DNA of 64,000 nucleotides from Phylloscopus collybita (Eukaryota; Chordata; Aves; Passeriformes; Phylloscopidae). Below the pieces are notes generated by a model. That model was not told the origin of the DNA. It made no database searches and saw nothing but the letters and a program-made list of their open reading frames with translations. The stretch's first letter is position 1, and each line of letters begins with the position of its first letter. This document shows positions 26,333 to 38,000 of this stretch, in pieces. Location of the stretch: positions 2,238,501 through 2,302,500 of the forward strand of contig JAJNNQ010000142.1 of NCBI GenBank assembly GCA_027886175.1, in the 5' to 3' direction. The position numbers were made by a program, and so were the translations under genes.

Positions 26333-26338
26333 TTTATT
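26333..26338 (-). promoter_or_regulatory. LTR polyadenylation signal AATAAA
   Basis: TTTATT on the plus strand, AATAAA on the LTR strand. It lies about 130 bp before the 3' end of the LTR and about 16 bp downstream of the TATA-like CTTAAA. That implies a short R region, or that the signal lies in late U3. Confidence 0.6.
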
Positions 26339-26353
26339 ATCTAAAACACAGGG

Positions 26354-26359
26354 TTTAAG
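26354..26359 (-). promoter_or_regulatory. TATA-like element of the LTR
   Basis: CTTAAA on the LTR strand, between the CRE-like site and the AATAAA signal. It is the best candidate core-promoter element in the LTR but a weak match to a TATA box. Activity is not implied. Confidence 0.35.
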
Positions 26360-26376
26360 TACCTTCTGGGTTTCGC

Positions 26377-26383
26377 TACGTCA
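26377..26383 (-). promoter_or_regulatory. CRE-like site in U3 of the LTR
   Basis: TGACGTA on the LTR strand, about 20 bp upstream of the TATA-like element, where LTR enhancer or promoter-proximal sites usually lie. A further AP-1-type TGACTCA lies at 26,292-26,298, downstream of the AATAAA. These are motif matches only. Confidence 0.35.
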
Positions 26384-26570
26384 TAGGGGGTCTTACTAGT
26401 TTCTTAAGGGTAGTGGAAAAGTACTGGTATGCAAGGAAAGAGAGAGGGGTCTGTGACCTTGAGATAAAGGTTATCTCTGGAGAGGGATGTGCCTGGCCCT
26501 GCTTCGCGTTACAACCCGATTCGTCTTCCGCAAACGCAGTCTGTCCCTTCCAATTCACATTCTCTCCACA

Positions 26571-26576
26571 ACGTAG
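26571..26576. repeat. Target-site duplication, right (ACGTAG)
   Basis: Exact copy of 26,197-26,202. Satellite resumes at once with GATGTATAATTTGG in the correct monomer phase. The two copies are still identical, which argues against a very old insertion, although six bases carry little weight. Confidence 0.93.
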
Positions 26577-27065
26577 GATGTATAATTTGGTTTCCCGTGG
26601 AATAGGGCACTGTTCATGCCTAATGCTGTGTGCCTGCCACTGGGCATATGCCTGCTAAATCTCCATACAAATGAGCATATCTCGCAGATGCAATTTACCA
26701 CCAGTTCGAAGTTTGTTTGCCCTTGTAGTGCCAAAGGCCTCCTAAAAACTGACATCAGGAAGGTGGGGTGGAGACTTCGGTTTCCCATGAAAAAGGTCCA
26801 CCGTTCGTGTCCTATGCTGTCTGCCTGCCACTGATCTTCTGCCTGCTGAAATTCCATACAAATGAGGATATCTCCTCAATGCAATCAACCACCAGACGGA
26901 ACTTTGTCTGCCCTTGTAGTGCCAAAGGCCTCCTACAAACTGACATCAGGAACCTGGAGTGGAGACTTTGGTTTCCCATGGAAAAGGTCCATTGTTCGTG
27001 TCTAATGCTGTCTGCCGGCCACTGGGCTTATGCCTACTAAAATTCCACTAAAATTCTATACCATT
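26577..27065 (+). repeat. Diverged monomers between the LTR and the large HOR
   Basis: Satellite resumes in phase after the LTR. Up to about 26,798 it matches 25,025-25,245. Beyond that it is related to the monomers that precede each large-HOR copy (CTCCTC(G/A)ATGCAATCAACC, also near 34,605 and 62,617), but with more differences. Confidence 0.85.
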
Positions 27066-28749
27066 GAAGATGTCTCTCACGTGCAATCTACCACCAAATG
27101 GAAGTTTGTCTCCCCCTGTAGAGCCAAAGGCTTCCTACAAATTGACATCAAGAAGCTGGGGTGGAGTCTTTGGTTTCCCATGGCAAAGGGCCACGGTTCC
27201 TGTCTAATGCTGTCTGCCTGCCACTGGGCTTATGCCTACTAAAATTACATACAAATGAGGATATCTCCCAGATGCAATATGCCACCAGTTGGAAGTTTGT
27301 CTCCTCTTGTAGTGCCAGAGACCTCCTAGAAAATGACATCAGGAACCTGGGGTGGAGACTTTGGTTTCCCATGGAAATGGGCCACTATTCATGTCTAATT
27401 CTGTCTGCCTGCCGCTGGGATTCTGCCTACTAAAATTCCTCTAAAATTCCATACAAATGCGAATATCTCCCAGGTGCAAACTAACACCAGATGGAAGTTT
27501 CTCTGCCCTTATGTTTCCAAAGGCCTCCTACAAACTGCCATCAGAAACCTAGGGTGGAGACTTTGGTTTCCCATGGAAAAGGACCACCGTTCCTGTCTAA
27601 TGCTGTCTGCCTGGCACTGTGGTTATGACTGCTGAAGTTCCATACAAATGAGGATATCTCCCAGATGCAATATGCCACCAGATGGAAGTTTGTCTGCTCT
27701 TGCAGTGCCAAAGGCCTCCTTTATACTGACATTCGGAACCTGGCGTGGAGACTTTGGTTTCCTATGGAAAAGGCCCACCGTTCATGTTTAATGCTCTCTG
27801 TCTGCAACTGGGCTTCTGAGTACTAAAATACCACTAAAATTCCATACAAATAAGGACATCTACGAGGTGCGATCCACCACGAGATGGAGGTTTGTCTGCC
27901 CTTGGAGTGCCAAAGGCCTCCTACAAACTGACAGCAGGAGCCTGGGTTGGAGACTTTGTTTTCCCATGGAAAAGGGCCACCGTTCGTGTCTAATGCTGTC
28001 TGCCTGCCACTGGGCTTCTATCTGCTGAAATTCCATACAAATGTGGATATCTTCCCGATGCAATCAACCACCAGACGGAAGTTTTTCTGCCCTTGTACTG
28101 TCAATGGCCTACTAAAACCTGACATCGGGAACGTGGTGTGGAGACTTTGGTTTCCCTAGGAAAAGGACCACCGTTCCTGTCTAATGCTGTCTGCCTGTCA
28201 CTGTGGTTATGACTGCTGAAGGTCCATACAAATGAGGATATCTCCCAGGAGCAATCTACCACCAGGTGGAAGTTTGTCTACCCTTGTACTGCCGAAGGCC
28301 TCCTAGTAACGGACATCAGGAACGTGGGGTGGAGACTTTGGTTTCCCATAAAAATGGGCCACCGTTCGTGTCTAAAGCTGTCTGCCTGCCACTGGGGATC
28401 TTCGTAATAAAATTCCAATAAAATTCCAGAGAAATGAGGATATCTCCCAGGTGCAATCTACCACCAGATGGAAGTTTGTCTGCCCTTGTAGTTCCAAACG
28501 CCTTCTATAAATTGACATCAGGAACGTGGGGTGGAGACTTTGTTTTCCCATGGAAATGGGCCACCGTTTGTGTCTAATGCTATGTGACTGCCACTGGGAT
28601 TATGCCTAGTAAAATCCCGTACAAATGAGGATATCTCCCAGATAGAGTCTACCACCAGATGAAAGTTTGTCTGCCCTTGTAATGCCAAAGGCCTCCTACA
28701 CACTGACATCAGGATTCTGGAAAGGAGGCTTTGGTTTCCCATGGAAAAG

Positions 28750-28853
28750 GGCCACCGTTCCTCTCTAATGTTGTCTGCCTGCCACTGGGCTTCTACCTGA
28801 TGAAATTCCATAAAAATGAGGATATCTCAACGATGCAATCAACCACCAGACAA
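28750..28853 (+). repeat. 101-bp templated insertion in H1
   Basis: H2, H3 and H4 read ATGGAAAAGGGGCACCCTTG without interruption. In H1 a segment starting GCCACCGTTCCTCTC and ending ATCAACCACCAGACA is inserted there. The inserted segment copies the sequence about 290 bp downstream (about 29,042-29,142), including its private GTTCCTCTCTAATGTTG and GATATCTCAACGATGC. The net gain is 101 bp, about half a monomer, so this insertion is out of monomer register. Confidence 0.88.
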
Positions 28854-31800
28854 CACCCTTGTTGTTTAATGCTGTCTCCTTGCCACTGGGCTTATGACTA
28901 CTGAAATTACATACAAATGAGGATATCTCCCTAACAAAATTTCCCACCAGATGGAAGTTTGTCTGCCCTTTTAATGCCAAAGGCCTACTAAAAACTGACA
29001 TCAGGAGCCTGGTTGGAGACTTTGTTTTCCCATGGAAAAGGGCCACCGTTCCTCTCTAATGTTGTCTGCCTGCCACTGGGCTTCTACCTGATGAAATTCC
29101 ATAAAAATGAGGATATCTCAACGATGCAATCAACCACCAGACGGAAGTTTGTCTGCCCTTGTAGTGCCAAAGGCCTCCTAGAAACGGACATCAGGAACGA
29201 GGGGTGGAGACTTTGGTTTTCCATCAAATGGGCCATTGTTCGTGTCTAATGCTGTCTGCCTGCCACTGTGCTTCTTCCTACTAAAATTCCACTAAAACTC
29301 CATAGAAATGAGGATATCTCCCAGGTGCAATCTACAACCAGATGGAAGTTTCTCTACCCTTATATTGGAAAACGCCTCCTACAAAGTGACATCAGCAACA
29401 TGGGGTGGAGATTTTGGTTTCCCATGGAAAAGGGCCACTGTTCGTGTGTAATGCTGTCTGCCAGATACTGGGCTTATGCCTACTAAAATTCCACTAAAAT
29501 TCCATACAAATGAGGATACCTCCCAGGTGCAATCTACCACCAGATGGAAGTTTGTCTGCCCTTGTAGTGTTAAAGGCTTCCTACAAATTAACTTCAGGAA
29601 CCTGGGGCGTAGACTTTGGTTTCCCATGGAAAAGGGCCACCGTTCGTGTCTAATGCTGTCTGCCTGGCACTGTGGTTATGACTGCTGCAGTTCCATACAA
29701 ATGCTGATAAGTCCCAGGTGCAATCTACCACCAGGTGGAAGTTTGTCTGCCCTTGAAGTGCCAAAGGCCTCCTAAAAATTGACATCAGGAACGTGTGGTG
29801 GAGACTTTGTTTTCCCATGGAAATGGGCCACCATTTTTGTCTAATGCTATGTGCCTGCCACTGGGCGTATGCCTAGTAAAATTCCATAAAAATGAGGATA
29901 TCTCCCAGATGGAGTCTACCACCAGATGAAAGTTTGTCTGCCCTTGTAATGCAACGGCCTCCGACAAACTGATATCAGGAACCTGGAGAAGACGCTTTGG
30001 TTTCCCATGGAAAAGGGCCACCCTTGGTGTTTAATGCTGTCTCCTTGCCATTGACTTATGACTACTGAAATTACATACAAATGAGGATATCTCCCAGACG
30101 CAATATGCCACCAGATGGAAATTTGTCTGCTCTTGCAGTGCCAAAGGCCTCCTTCAAACTGACATTCGGAACCTCACCTGGAGACTTTGGTTTCCTATAG
30201 AAAAGGCCCACCATTCATGTTTAATGCTGACCGTCTGCCATTGGGCTTCTGAGTACTAAAATACCACTAAAATTCCATAAAAATGAGGATATCTCCCAGG
30301 TGCAATCTACCACCAGGTGGAAGTTTGTCAGCCCTTGCAGTGCCAAAAGCCTCCTAAAAACTGACATCAGGAACATAGGATGGATAATTTGTTTTTCCAT
30401 GGAAAGGGGCCACTGTTCGTGTCTAATGCTGTCTGCCTGCCAGTGGGCAGAAGCCTACCAAAATTCCCTACAAATGAGGATATCTCCCAAATGCAATTTC
30501 CCACCAGATGGAAGTTTGTCTGCCCTTTTTATGCCAAAGGCCTCCTACAAACTGACATCAGGAGCCTGGGTTGGAGACTTTGTTTTCCCATGGAAAAGGG
30601 CCACCGTTCGTGTCTAATGCTGTCTGCCTGCCACTGGGCTTTTACCTGCTGAAATTCCATACAAATGAGGATATCTCCCCGATACAATCAGCCACCAGAC
30701 GGAAGTTTGTTTGCCCTTGTACTGCCAAAGGCCTCCTAAAACCTGACATCAGGAACGTGGCTTGGAGACTTTGGCTGCCCATGGGAAAAGGGCCACCGTT
30801 CATGTCTAATGCTGTCTGCCTGCCACTGGGCTTCTACCTGCTGAAGTTCCATACAAATGAGGATATCTCTCCGATGCAATCAACCACCAGACGGAAGTTT
30901 GTCTACCTTTGTAGTGTCAAAGGCCTCCTAGAAACGGACATCAGGAACGTGGGGTGGAGACTTTGGTTTCCCATAAAAATGGGCCATTGTTCGTGTCTAA
31001 TGCTGTCTGCCTGCCACTATGCTTCTTCCTACTAAAATTCCACTAAAACTCCATAGAAATGAGGATATCTCCCAGGTGCAATCTACAACCAGATGGAAGT
31101 TTCTCTGCCCTTATATTGGAAAACGCCTCCTACAAAGTGACATCAGCAACATGGGGTGGAGATTTTGGTTTCCCATGGAAAAGGGCCACTGTTCGTGTCT
31201 AATGCTGTCTGCCTGCCACTGGAGTTATGCCTACTGAAATTCCTCACAAATGAGGATATTTCCCAGATGGAATCTCCCACCAGTTGGAAGTCTGTTTGCC
31301 CTTCTAGTGCCAAAGGCCTCCTAAAAACTGACATCAGGAACCTGGGGTGGAGACTTTGGTTTCTCATGGAAATGGGCCACCGTTCGTGTCTAATAATGTC
31401 TGTCGGCCATTGGGCTTCTACCTACGAAAATTCCACTGAAATTCCATACAAATGAAGACATCTCCCGGGTGCAGTCTACCGCCAGATATAAGTGTTTCTG
31501 CCCTTGTATTTCCAAAGGCCTTCTATAAACTGACATGAGGAGCCTGGAGTGGACACTTTGGTTTCCCATGGATATGGGCCAGGGTTCGTGTGTAAAGCAG
31601 TCTGCCTGCTGCTGGATTTCTACCTACTTTAATACCACTGAAATTCCATAAAAATGAGGATATCTCCCAGGTGCAATCTACCACCAGATGGAAGTTTTTC
31701 TGCCCTTGTACTTCCAAAGGCCTCTTACAAACTAATATCAGGAACGTGGGGTAGAGACTTCGGTTTCCCATGGAAAAGGACCACCGTTTGTATCTAATGC

Positions 31801-31880
31801 TGTCTGCCTGCCACTGGGGTTATGCCTGCTGAAATTCCTCACAAATGAGGATATCTCCCGCATGGAATCTACCACCAGTT

Positions 31881-32081
31881 GGAAGTTTATCTGCCCTTGT
31901 AGTGCCAAAGGCCTCCTACAAACTGACATCAGGCACGTGAGATGGAGACTTTGGTTTCCCAAGGAAATGGACCACAGTTCGTGTCTAATGCTGTCTGCGA
32001 GACACTGGGCTTATGCCGACTAAAATTCCACTAAAATTCTATACAAATGAGGATGTCTCCCAGGTGCAATCTACCACCAGA
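31881..32081 (+). repeat. Extra 201-bp monomer kept only in H1
   Basis: The H1 to H2 offset changes from 7,632 to 7,431 here. H2, H3 and H4 instead have a hybrid monomer (about 39,500-39,510 in H2) whose left part matches the H1 monomer before this one and whose right part matches the one after. It is joined inside AATCTACCACCAG. H1 therefore shows the ancestral state and the other copies share a deletion. Confidence 0.88.
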
Positions 32082-35000
32082 TGGAAGTTTGTCTGCCCCT
32101 GAAGAGCCAAAGGCTTCCTACAAATTGACATCAAGAACCTGAGGCGGAGACTTTGGTTTCCCATGGAAAAGGGACACCGTTCGCGTCTAATACTGTCTGC
32201 CTGCCACTGGGCTTATGGCTATTAAAATTACATACAAATGAGGATATCTCCTAGATGCAATATGCCACCAATAGGAACTTTTTCTCCTCCTGTAGTGCCA
32301 GAGGCCTCCTAGAAAATGACATGAGGAACCTGGGGTGGAGACTTTGGTTTCCCATGGAAATGAGCCACTATTCATGTTGAATTCTGTCTACCTGCAGCTG
32401 GGATTCTGTCTACTAATATTCCGCTAAAATTCCATACAAATGAGTATATCTCCCAGGTGCAATCTAACACCAGATGGAAGATTCTCTGCCCTTGTGTTTC
32501 CAAAGGCCTCCTACAAACTGCCATCAGGAACCTGGGGTGGAGACTTTGCTTTCCCATGGAAAAGGACCACCGTTCCTGTCTAATGCTGTCTGCCTGGCAC
32601 TGTGGTGATGACTGCTGAAGTTCCATACAAATGAGGATATCTCCCAGGTGTAATCTACCACTGGGTGGAAGTTTTTCTGCCCCCGTAGTGCCAAAGGGCT
32701 CCTAAAAACTGACATCCCGAACGGGGGGTGGAGACTTTTGTTTCCCAAAGAAATGCCCACCGTTCGTGTCTAATGCTGTCTGGCAGCCACTGGCCTTATG
32801 CCTACTAAAATTCCACTAAAATTCTATAGAAATGAGGTTATCTCCCAGGTGCAATCTACCACCAGATGGAAGTTTGCCTGCCCTTGTATTTCCAAAGGCC
32901 TCCTACAAACTGACATCAGGAACGTGAGGTGGAGACTTTGGTTTCCCATGGAAAAGGTCCATTGTTCGTGTCTAATGCTGTCTGCCTACCACTGGGCTTC
33001 TGCCTGCTGAAATTCCATACAAATGAGGGTATCTCCTCGATTCAATCAAACACAAGACGGAACTTTGTCTGCCCTTGTAGTGCCAAAGGCCTCCTACAAA
33101 ATGACACCCGGAACCCGGAGTGGAGGCTTTGGTTTCCCATAGAAATGGGCCACTGTTCGTGTCTAATGCTGTCTGCCTGCCACTGGGTTTCTTCCTACTA
33201 AAATTCCACTAAAATTCCATAGAAATGAGGATATCTCCCAGGTGCAATCTACAACCAGATGGAAGTTTTTCTGCCCTTATATTGGAAAACGCCTCCTACA
33301 ATGAGACATCAGCAACGTGGGGTGGAGATTTTGGTTTCCCATGGAAATGGGCCACTCTTCGTGTCCAATGCTGTCTGCGTGCCACTTGGCTTCTGCCTTC
33401 TGAAATCCCATACAAATGAGCATATCTCGCCGATGCAATCAACCACCAGATGAAAGTTTGTCTGCCCTTTTAATGCCAAAGGCCTCCTACAAACTGACAT
33501 GAGGAGCCTGGGTTGGAGACTTTGGTTTCCCATGGATATTGGCCAGCGTTCGTGTGTAATGCTGTCTGCCTGCCGCTGGACTTCTGCCTACTAAAATACC
33601 ACTAAAATTCCATACAAATGGCGATATCTCCCAGGTCCAATCTACCACCAGATGGAAATTTTTCTGCCCTTGTAGTTCCATTCGCCTCTTAATGACTGAC
33701 ATCAGGAACGTGGGATGGAGACTTTGGTTTCCCATGGAAAAGGGCACCGTTCGTGTCTAATGCTATCTGCCTGCCACTGGGGTTATGCCTTCTGAAATTC
33801 CTCACAAATGAGGATATCTCCCAGGTGCAATCTACCACCAGATGGAAGTTTGTCTGCCCTTGTAGTTCCAAAGCCCTCCTACAAACTGACATCAGGAACG
33901 TGAGGTGGAGACTTTGGTTTCCCATGGAAAAGGTCCATTGTTCGTGTCTAATGCTGTCTGCCTGCCACTGGGCTTATGCCTACTAAAATTCCACTAAAAT
34001 TCTATACAAATGAGGATATCTCCCAGGTGCAATCTACCACCAGATAGAAGTTTGTCTGCCCTTGTAATTCCAAAGGCCTCCTACAAATTGTCATCAGGAA
34101 CCTGGGGCGGAGACTTTGGTTTCCCCTGGAAAAGGGCCACCGTTCGTGTCTAATGCTGTCTGCCTGCCACTGGGCTTATGGGTACTAAAATTACATACAA
34201 ATGAGGATATCTCCCAGATGCAATATGCCACCAATTGGAAGTTTGTCCCCTCTTGTAGGGCCAGAGGCCTCCTAGAAAATGACATCAGGATCATGGGTTG
34301 GAGACTTTGGTTTCCTATGGAAATGGGCCACTATTCATGTCTAATTCTGTCTACATGCTGCTGGGATTCTGCCTACTAAAATTCCACTAAAATTCCATAA
34401 AAATGAGTATATCTCCCAGCTACAACCTAACACCAGATGGAAGTTTCTCTGCCCTTGTATTTCCAAAGGCCTCCTACAAACTGCCATCAGGAACCTAGGG
34501 TGGAGACTTTGGTTTCCCATGGAAAAGGTCCATTGTTCGTGTCTAATGCTGTCTGCCTGCCACTGGGCTTCTGCCTGCTGAAATTCCATACAAATGAGGA
34601 TATCTCCTCGATGCAATCAACCACCAGATGGAACTTTGTCTGCTCTTGTAGTGCCAAAGGCCTCCTACAAACTCACATCAGGAACCTGGAGTGGAGACTT
34701 TGGTTTCCCATGGAAATGGGCCAGCGTTCGTGTCTAATGATGTGTGCCTGCCACGAGGCTTCTGCCTATTAAAATTCCACTAAAATTCCATACAAATGAG
34801 GATGTCTCCCATGTGCAATCTACCACCAGATGGAAGTTTGTCTGCCCCTGTAGAGCCAAAGGCTTCCTACAAATTGACATCAGGAACCTGGGGCGGAGAC
34901 TTTGGTTTCCCATTGAAAAGGACCACCGCTCCTGTCTAATGCTGTCTGCCTGCCACTGGGCTTATGCCTACTAAAATTACATACAAATGAGGATATCTCC

Positions 35001-38000
35001 CAGATGCAATATGCCACCAGTTGGAAGTTTGTCTCGTCTTGTAGTGCCAGAGGCCTCCTAGAAAATGACATCAGGAACCTGGGGTGGAGACTTTGGTTTC
35101 CCATGGAAATGGGCCACTATTCATGTCTAATTCTGTCTGCCTGCCGCTGGGATTCTGCCTACTAAAATTCCTCTAAAATTCCATACAAATGCGAATATCT
35201 CCCAGGTGCAAACTAACACCAGATGGAAGTTTCTCTGCCCTTATGTTTCCAAAGGCCTCCTACAAACTGCCATCAGAAACCTAGGGTGGAGACTTTGGTT
35301 TCCCATGGAAAAGGACCACCGTTCCTGTCTAATGCTGTCTGCCTGGCACTGTGGTTATGACTGCTGAAGTTCCATACAAATGAGGATATCTCCCAGATGC
35401 AATATGCCACCAGATGGAAGTTTGTCTGCTCTTGCAGTGCCAAAGGCCTCCTTTATACTGACATTCGGAACCTGGCGTGGAGACTTTGGTTTCCTATGGA
35501 AAAGGCCCACCGTTCATGTTTAATGCTCTCTGTCTGCAACTGGGCTTCTGAGTACTAAAATACCACTAAAATTCCATGCAAATAAGGACATCTACGAGGT
35601 GCGATCCACCACTAGATGGAGGTTTGTCTGCCCTTGTAGTGCCAAAGGCCTCCTACAAACTGACATCAGGAGCCTGGGTTGGAGACTTTGGTTTTCCCAT
35701 GGAAAAGGGCCACCGTTCGTGTCTAATGCTGTCTGCCTGCCACTGGGCTTCTATCTGCTGAAATTCCATACAAATGAGGATATCTTCCCGATGCAATCAA
35801 CCACCAGACGGAAGTTTTTCTGCCCTTGTACTGTCAATGGCCTACTAAAACCTGACATCGGGAACGTGGTGTGGAGACTTTGGTTTCCCTAGGAAAAGGA
35901 CCACCGTTCCTGTCTAATGCTGTCTGCCTGGCACTGTGTTTATGACTGCTGAAGGTCCATACAAATGAGGATATCTCCCAGGAGCAATCTACCACCAGGT
36001 GGAAGTTTGTCTACCCTTGTACTGCCGAAGGCCTCCTAGTAACGGACATCAGGAACGTGGGGTGGAGACTTTGGTTTCCCATAAAAATGGGCCACCGTTC
36101 GTGTCTAAAGCTGTCTGCCTGCCACTGGGGATCTTCGTAATAAAATTCCAATAAAATTCCAGAGAAATGAGGATATCTCCCAGGTGCAATCTACCACCAG
36201 ATGGAAGTTTTTCTGCCCTTGTAGTTCCAAACGCCTTCTATAAATTGACATCAGGAACGTGGGGTGGAGACTTTGTTTTCCCATGGAAATGGGCCACCGT
36301 TTGTGTCTAATGCTATGTGACTGCCACTGGGATTATGCCTAGTAAAATCCCGTACAAATGAGGATATCTCCCAGATAGAGTCTACCACCAGATGAAAGTT
36401 TGTCTGCCCTTGTAATGCCAAAGGCCTCCTACAAACTGACATCAGGATTCTGGAAAGGAGGTTTTGGTTTCTCATGGAAAAGGGGCACCCTTGTTGTTTA
36501 ATGCTGTCTCCTTGCCACTGGGCTTATGACTACTGAAATTACATACAAATGAGGATATCTCCCTAACAAAATTTCCCACCAGATGGAAGTTTGTCTGCCC
36601 TTTTAATGCCAAAGGCCTACTAAAAACTGACATCAGGAGCCTGGTTGGAGACTTTGTTTTCCCATGGAAAAGGGCCACCGTTCCTCTCTAATGTTGTCTG
36701 CCTGCCACTGGGCTTCTACCTGATGAAATTCCATAAAAATGAGGATATCTCAACGATGCAATCAACCACCAGACGGAAGTTTGTCTGCCCTTGTAGTGCC
36801 AAAGGCCTCCTAGAAACGGACATCAGGAACGAGGGGTGGAGACTTTGGTTTTCCATCAAATGGGCCATTGTTCGTGTCTAATGCTGTCTGCCTGCCACTA
36901 TGCTTCTTCCTACTAAAATTCCACTAAAACTCCATAGAAATGAGGATATCTCCCAGGTGCAATCTACAACCAGATGGAAGTTTCTCTACCCTTATATTGG
37001 AAAACGCCTCCTACAAAGTGACATCAGCAACATGGGGTGGAGATTTTGGTTTCCCATGGAAAAGGGCCACTGTTCGTGTGTAATGCTGTCTGCCAGATAC
37101 TGGGCTTATGCCTACTAAAATTCCACTAAAATTCCATACAAATGAGGATACCTCCCAGGTGCAATCTACCACCAGATGGAAGTTTGTCTGCCCTTGTAGT
37201 GTTAAAGGCTTCCTACAAATTAACTTCAGGAACCTGGGGCGTAGACTTTGGTTTCCCATGGAAAAGGGCCACCGTTCGTGTCTAATGCTGTCTGCCTGGC
37301 ACTGTGGTTATGACTGCTGCAGTTCCATACAAATGCTGATAAGTCCCAGGTGCAATCTACCACCAGGTGGAAGTTTGTCTGCCCTTGAAGTGCCAAAGGC
37401 CTCCTAAAAATTGACATCAGGAACGTGTGGTGGAGACTTTGTTTTCCCATGGAAATGGGTCACCCTTTTTGTCTAATGCTATGTGCCTGCCACTGGGCGT
37501 ATGCCTAGTAAAATTCCATAAAAATGAGGATATCTCCCAGATGGAGTCTACCACCAGATGAAAGTTTGTCTGCCCTTGTAATGCAACGGCCTCCGACAAA
37601 CTGATATCAGGAACCTGGAGAGGACGCTTTGGTTTCCCATGGAAAAGGGCCACCCTTGGTGTTTAATGCTGTCTCCTTGCCACTGACTTATGACTACTGA
37701 AATTACATACAAATGAGGATATCTCCCAGACGCAATATGCCACCAGATGGAAATTTGTCTGCTCTTGCAGTGCCAAAGGCCTCCTTCAAACTGACATTCG
37801 GAACCTCACCTGGAGACTTTGGTTTCCTATAGAAAAGGCCCACCGTTCATGTTTAATGCTGTCTGTCTGCCATTGGGCTTCTGAGTACTAAAATACCACT
37901 AAAATTCCATAAAAATGAGGATATCTCCCAGGTGCAATCTACCACCAGGTGGAAGTTTGTCAGCCCTTGCAGTGCCAAAAGCCTCCTAAAAACTGACATC

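Larger units (their letters stand above)
26203..26570 (-). mobile_element. Solo LTR of an endogenous retrovirus (ERVK-like), 368 bp
   Basis: The only non-satellite sequence in the window. On the minus strand it runs from TGTGGAGAG to GCCGCAACA, with the TG...CA ends of retroviral LTRs, and is flanked by 6-bp ACGTAG duplications. On the same strand there is a CRE-like TGACGTA, a TATA-like CTTAAA and an AATAAA signal in the expected order. There is no second LTR, primer-binding site, polypurine tract or gag/pol/env sequence next to it, so it is a solo LTR, normally left by recombination between the two LTRs of a provirus. Aligning its flanks with the related copy at 24,845-25,245 shows exactly 374 inserted bases (368 + 6). 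Open frames inside it are not genes. I do not recognise the family; class II is inferred from the 6-bp duplication. Confidence 0.9.
27066..34797 (+). repeat. Large HOR copy H1, 7,732 bp (n = 0)
   Basis: From GAAGATGTCTCTCACGTG at 27,066 to the equivalent GAGGATGTCTCCCATGTG at 34,798. Relative to H2 the offset is 7,732, then 7,733 after one base missing in H1 near 27,957, then 7,632 after a 101-bp insertion (28,750-28,853), then 7,431 after an extra 201-bp monomer (about 31,881-32,081). Base unit: 7,732 - 101 - 201 + 1 = 7,431. It contains only one occurrence of the monomer that seeds the 1,572-bp sub-block (at 34,116). By length this is about 38 monomers plus the extras. It is the most divergent of the four copies. 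Confidence 0.93.

Noticed and set aside
26376..26558. Short open frame on the minus strand inside the LTR
   Set aside because: It lies in U3 of a solo LTR, has no recognisable domain and is only about 60 codons long.
26203..26570. DNA transposon or SINE instead of an LTR
   Set aside because: There are no terminal inverted repeats beyond TG/CA, no A-rich tail and no Pol III A/B boxes. The 6-bp duplication with TG...CA ends and AATAAA fits an LTR better.
30571..31035. 154-codon open frame on the plus strand, repeated at 38,203, 48,782 and 57,786
   Set aside because: It is long only because one monomer has an extra base (CCCATGGGAAAAGGG), making it 192 bp or 64 codons, so the same frame stays open over two monomers. 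It recurs because the HOR recurs.
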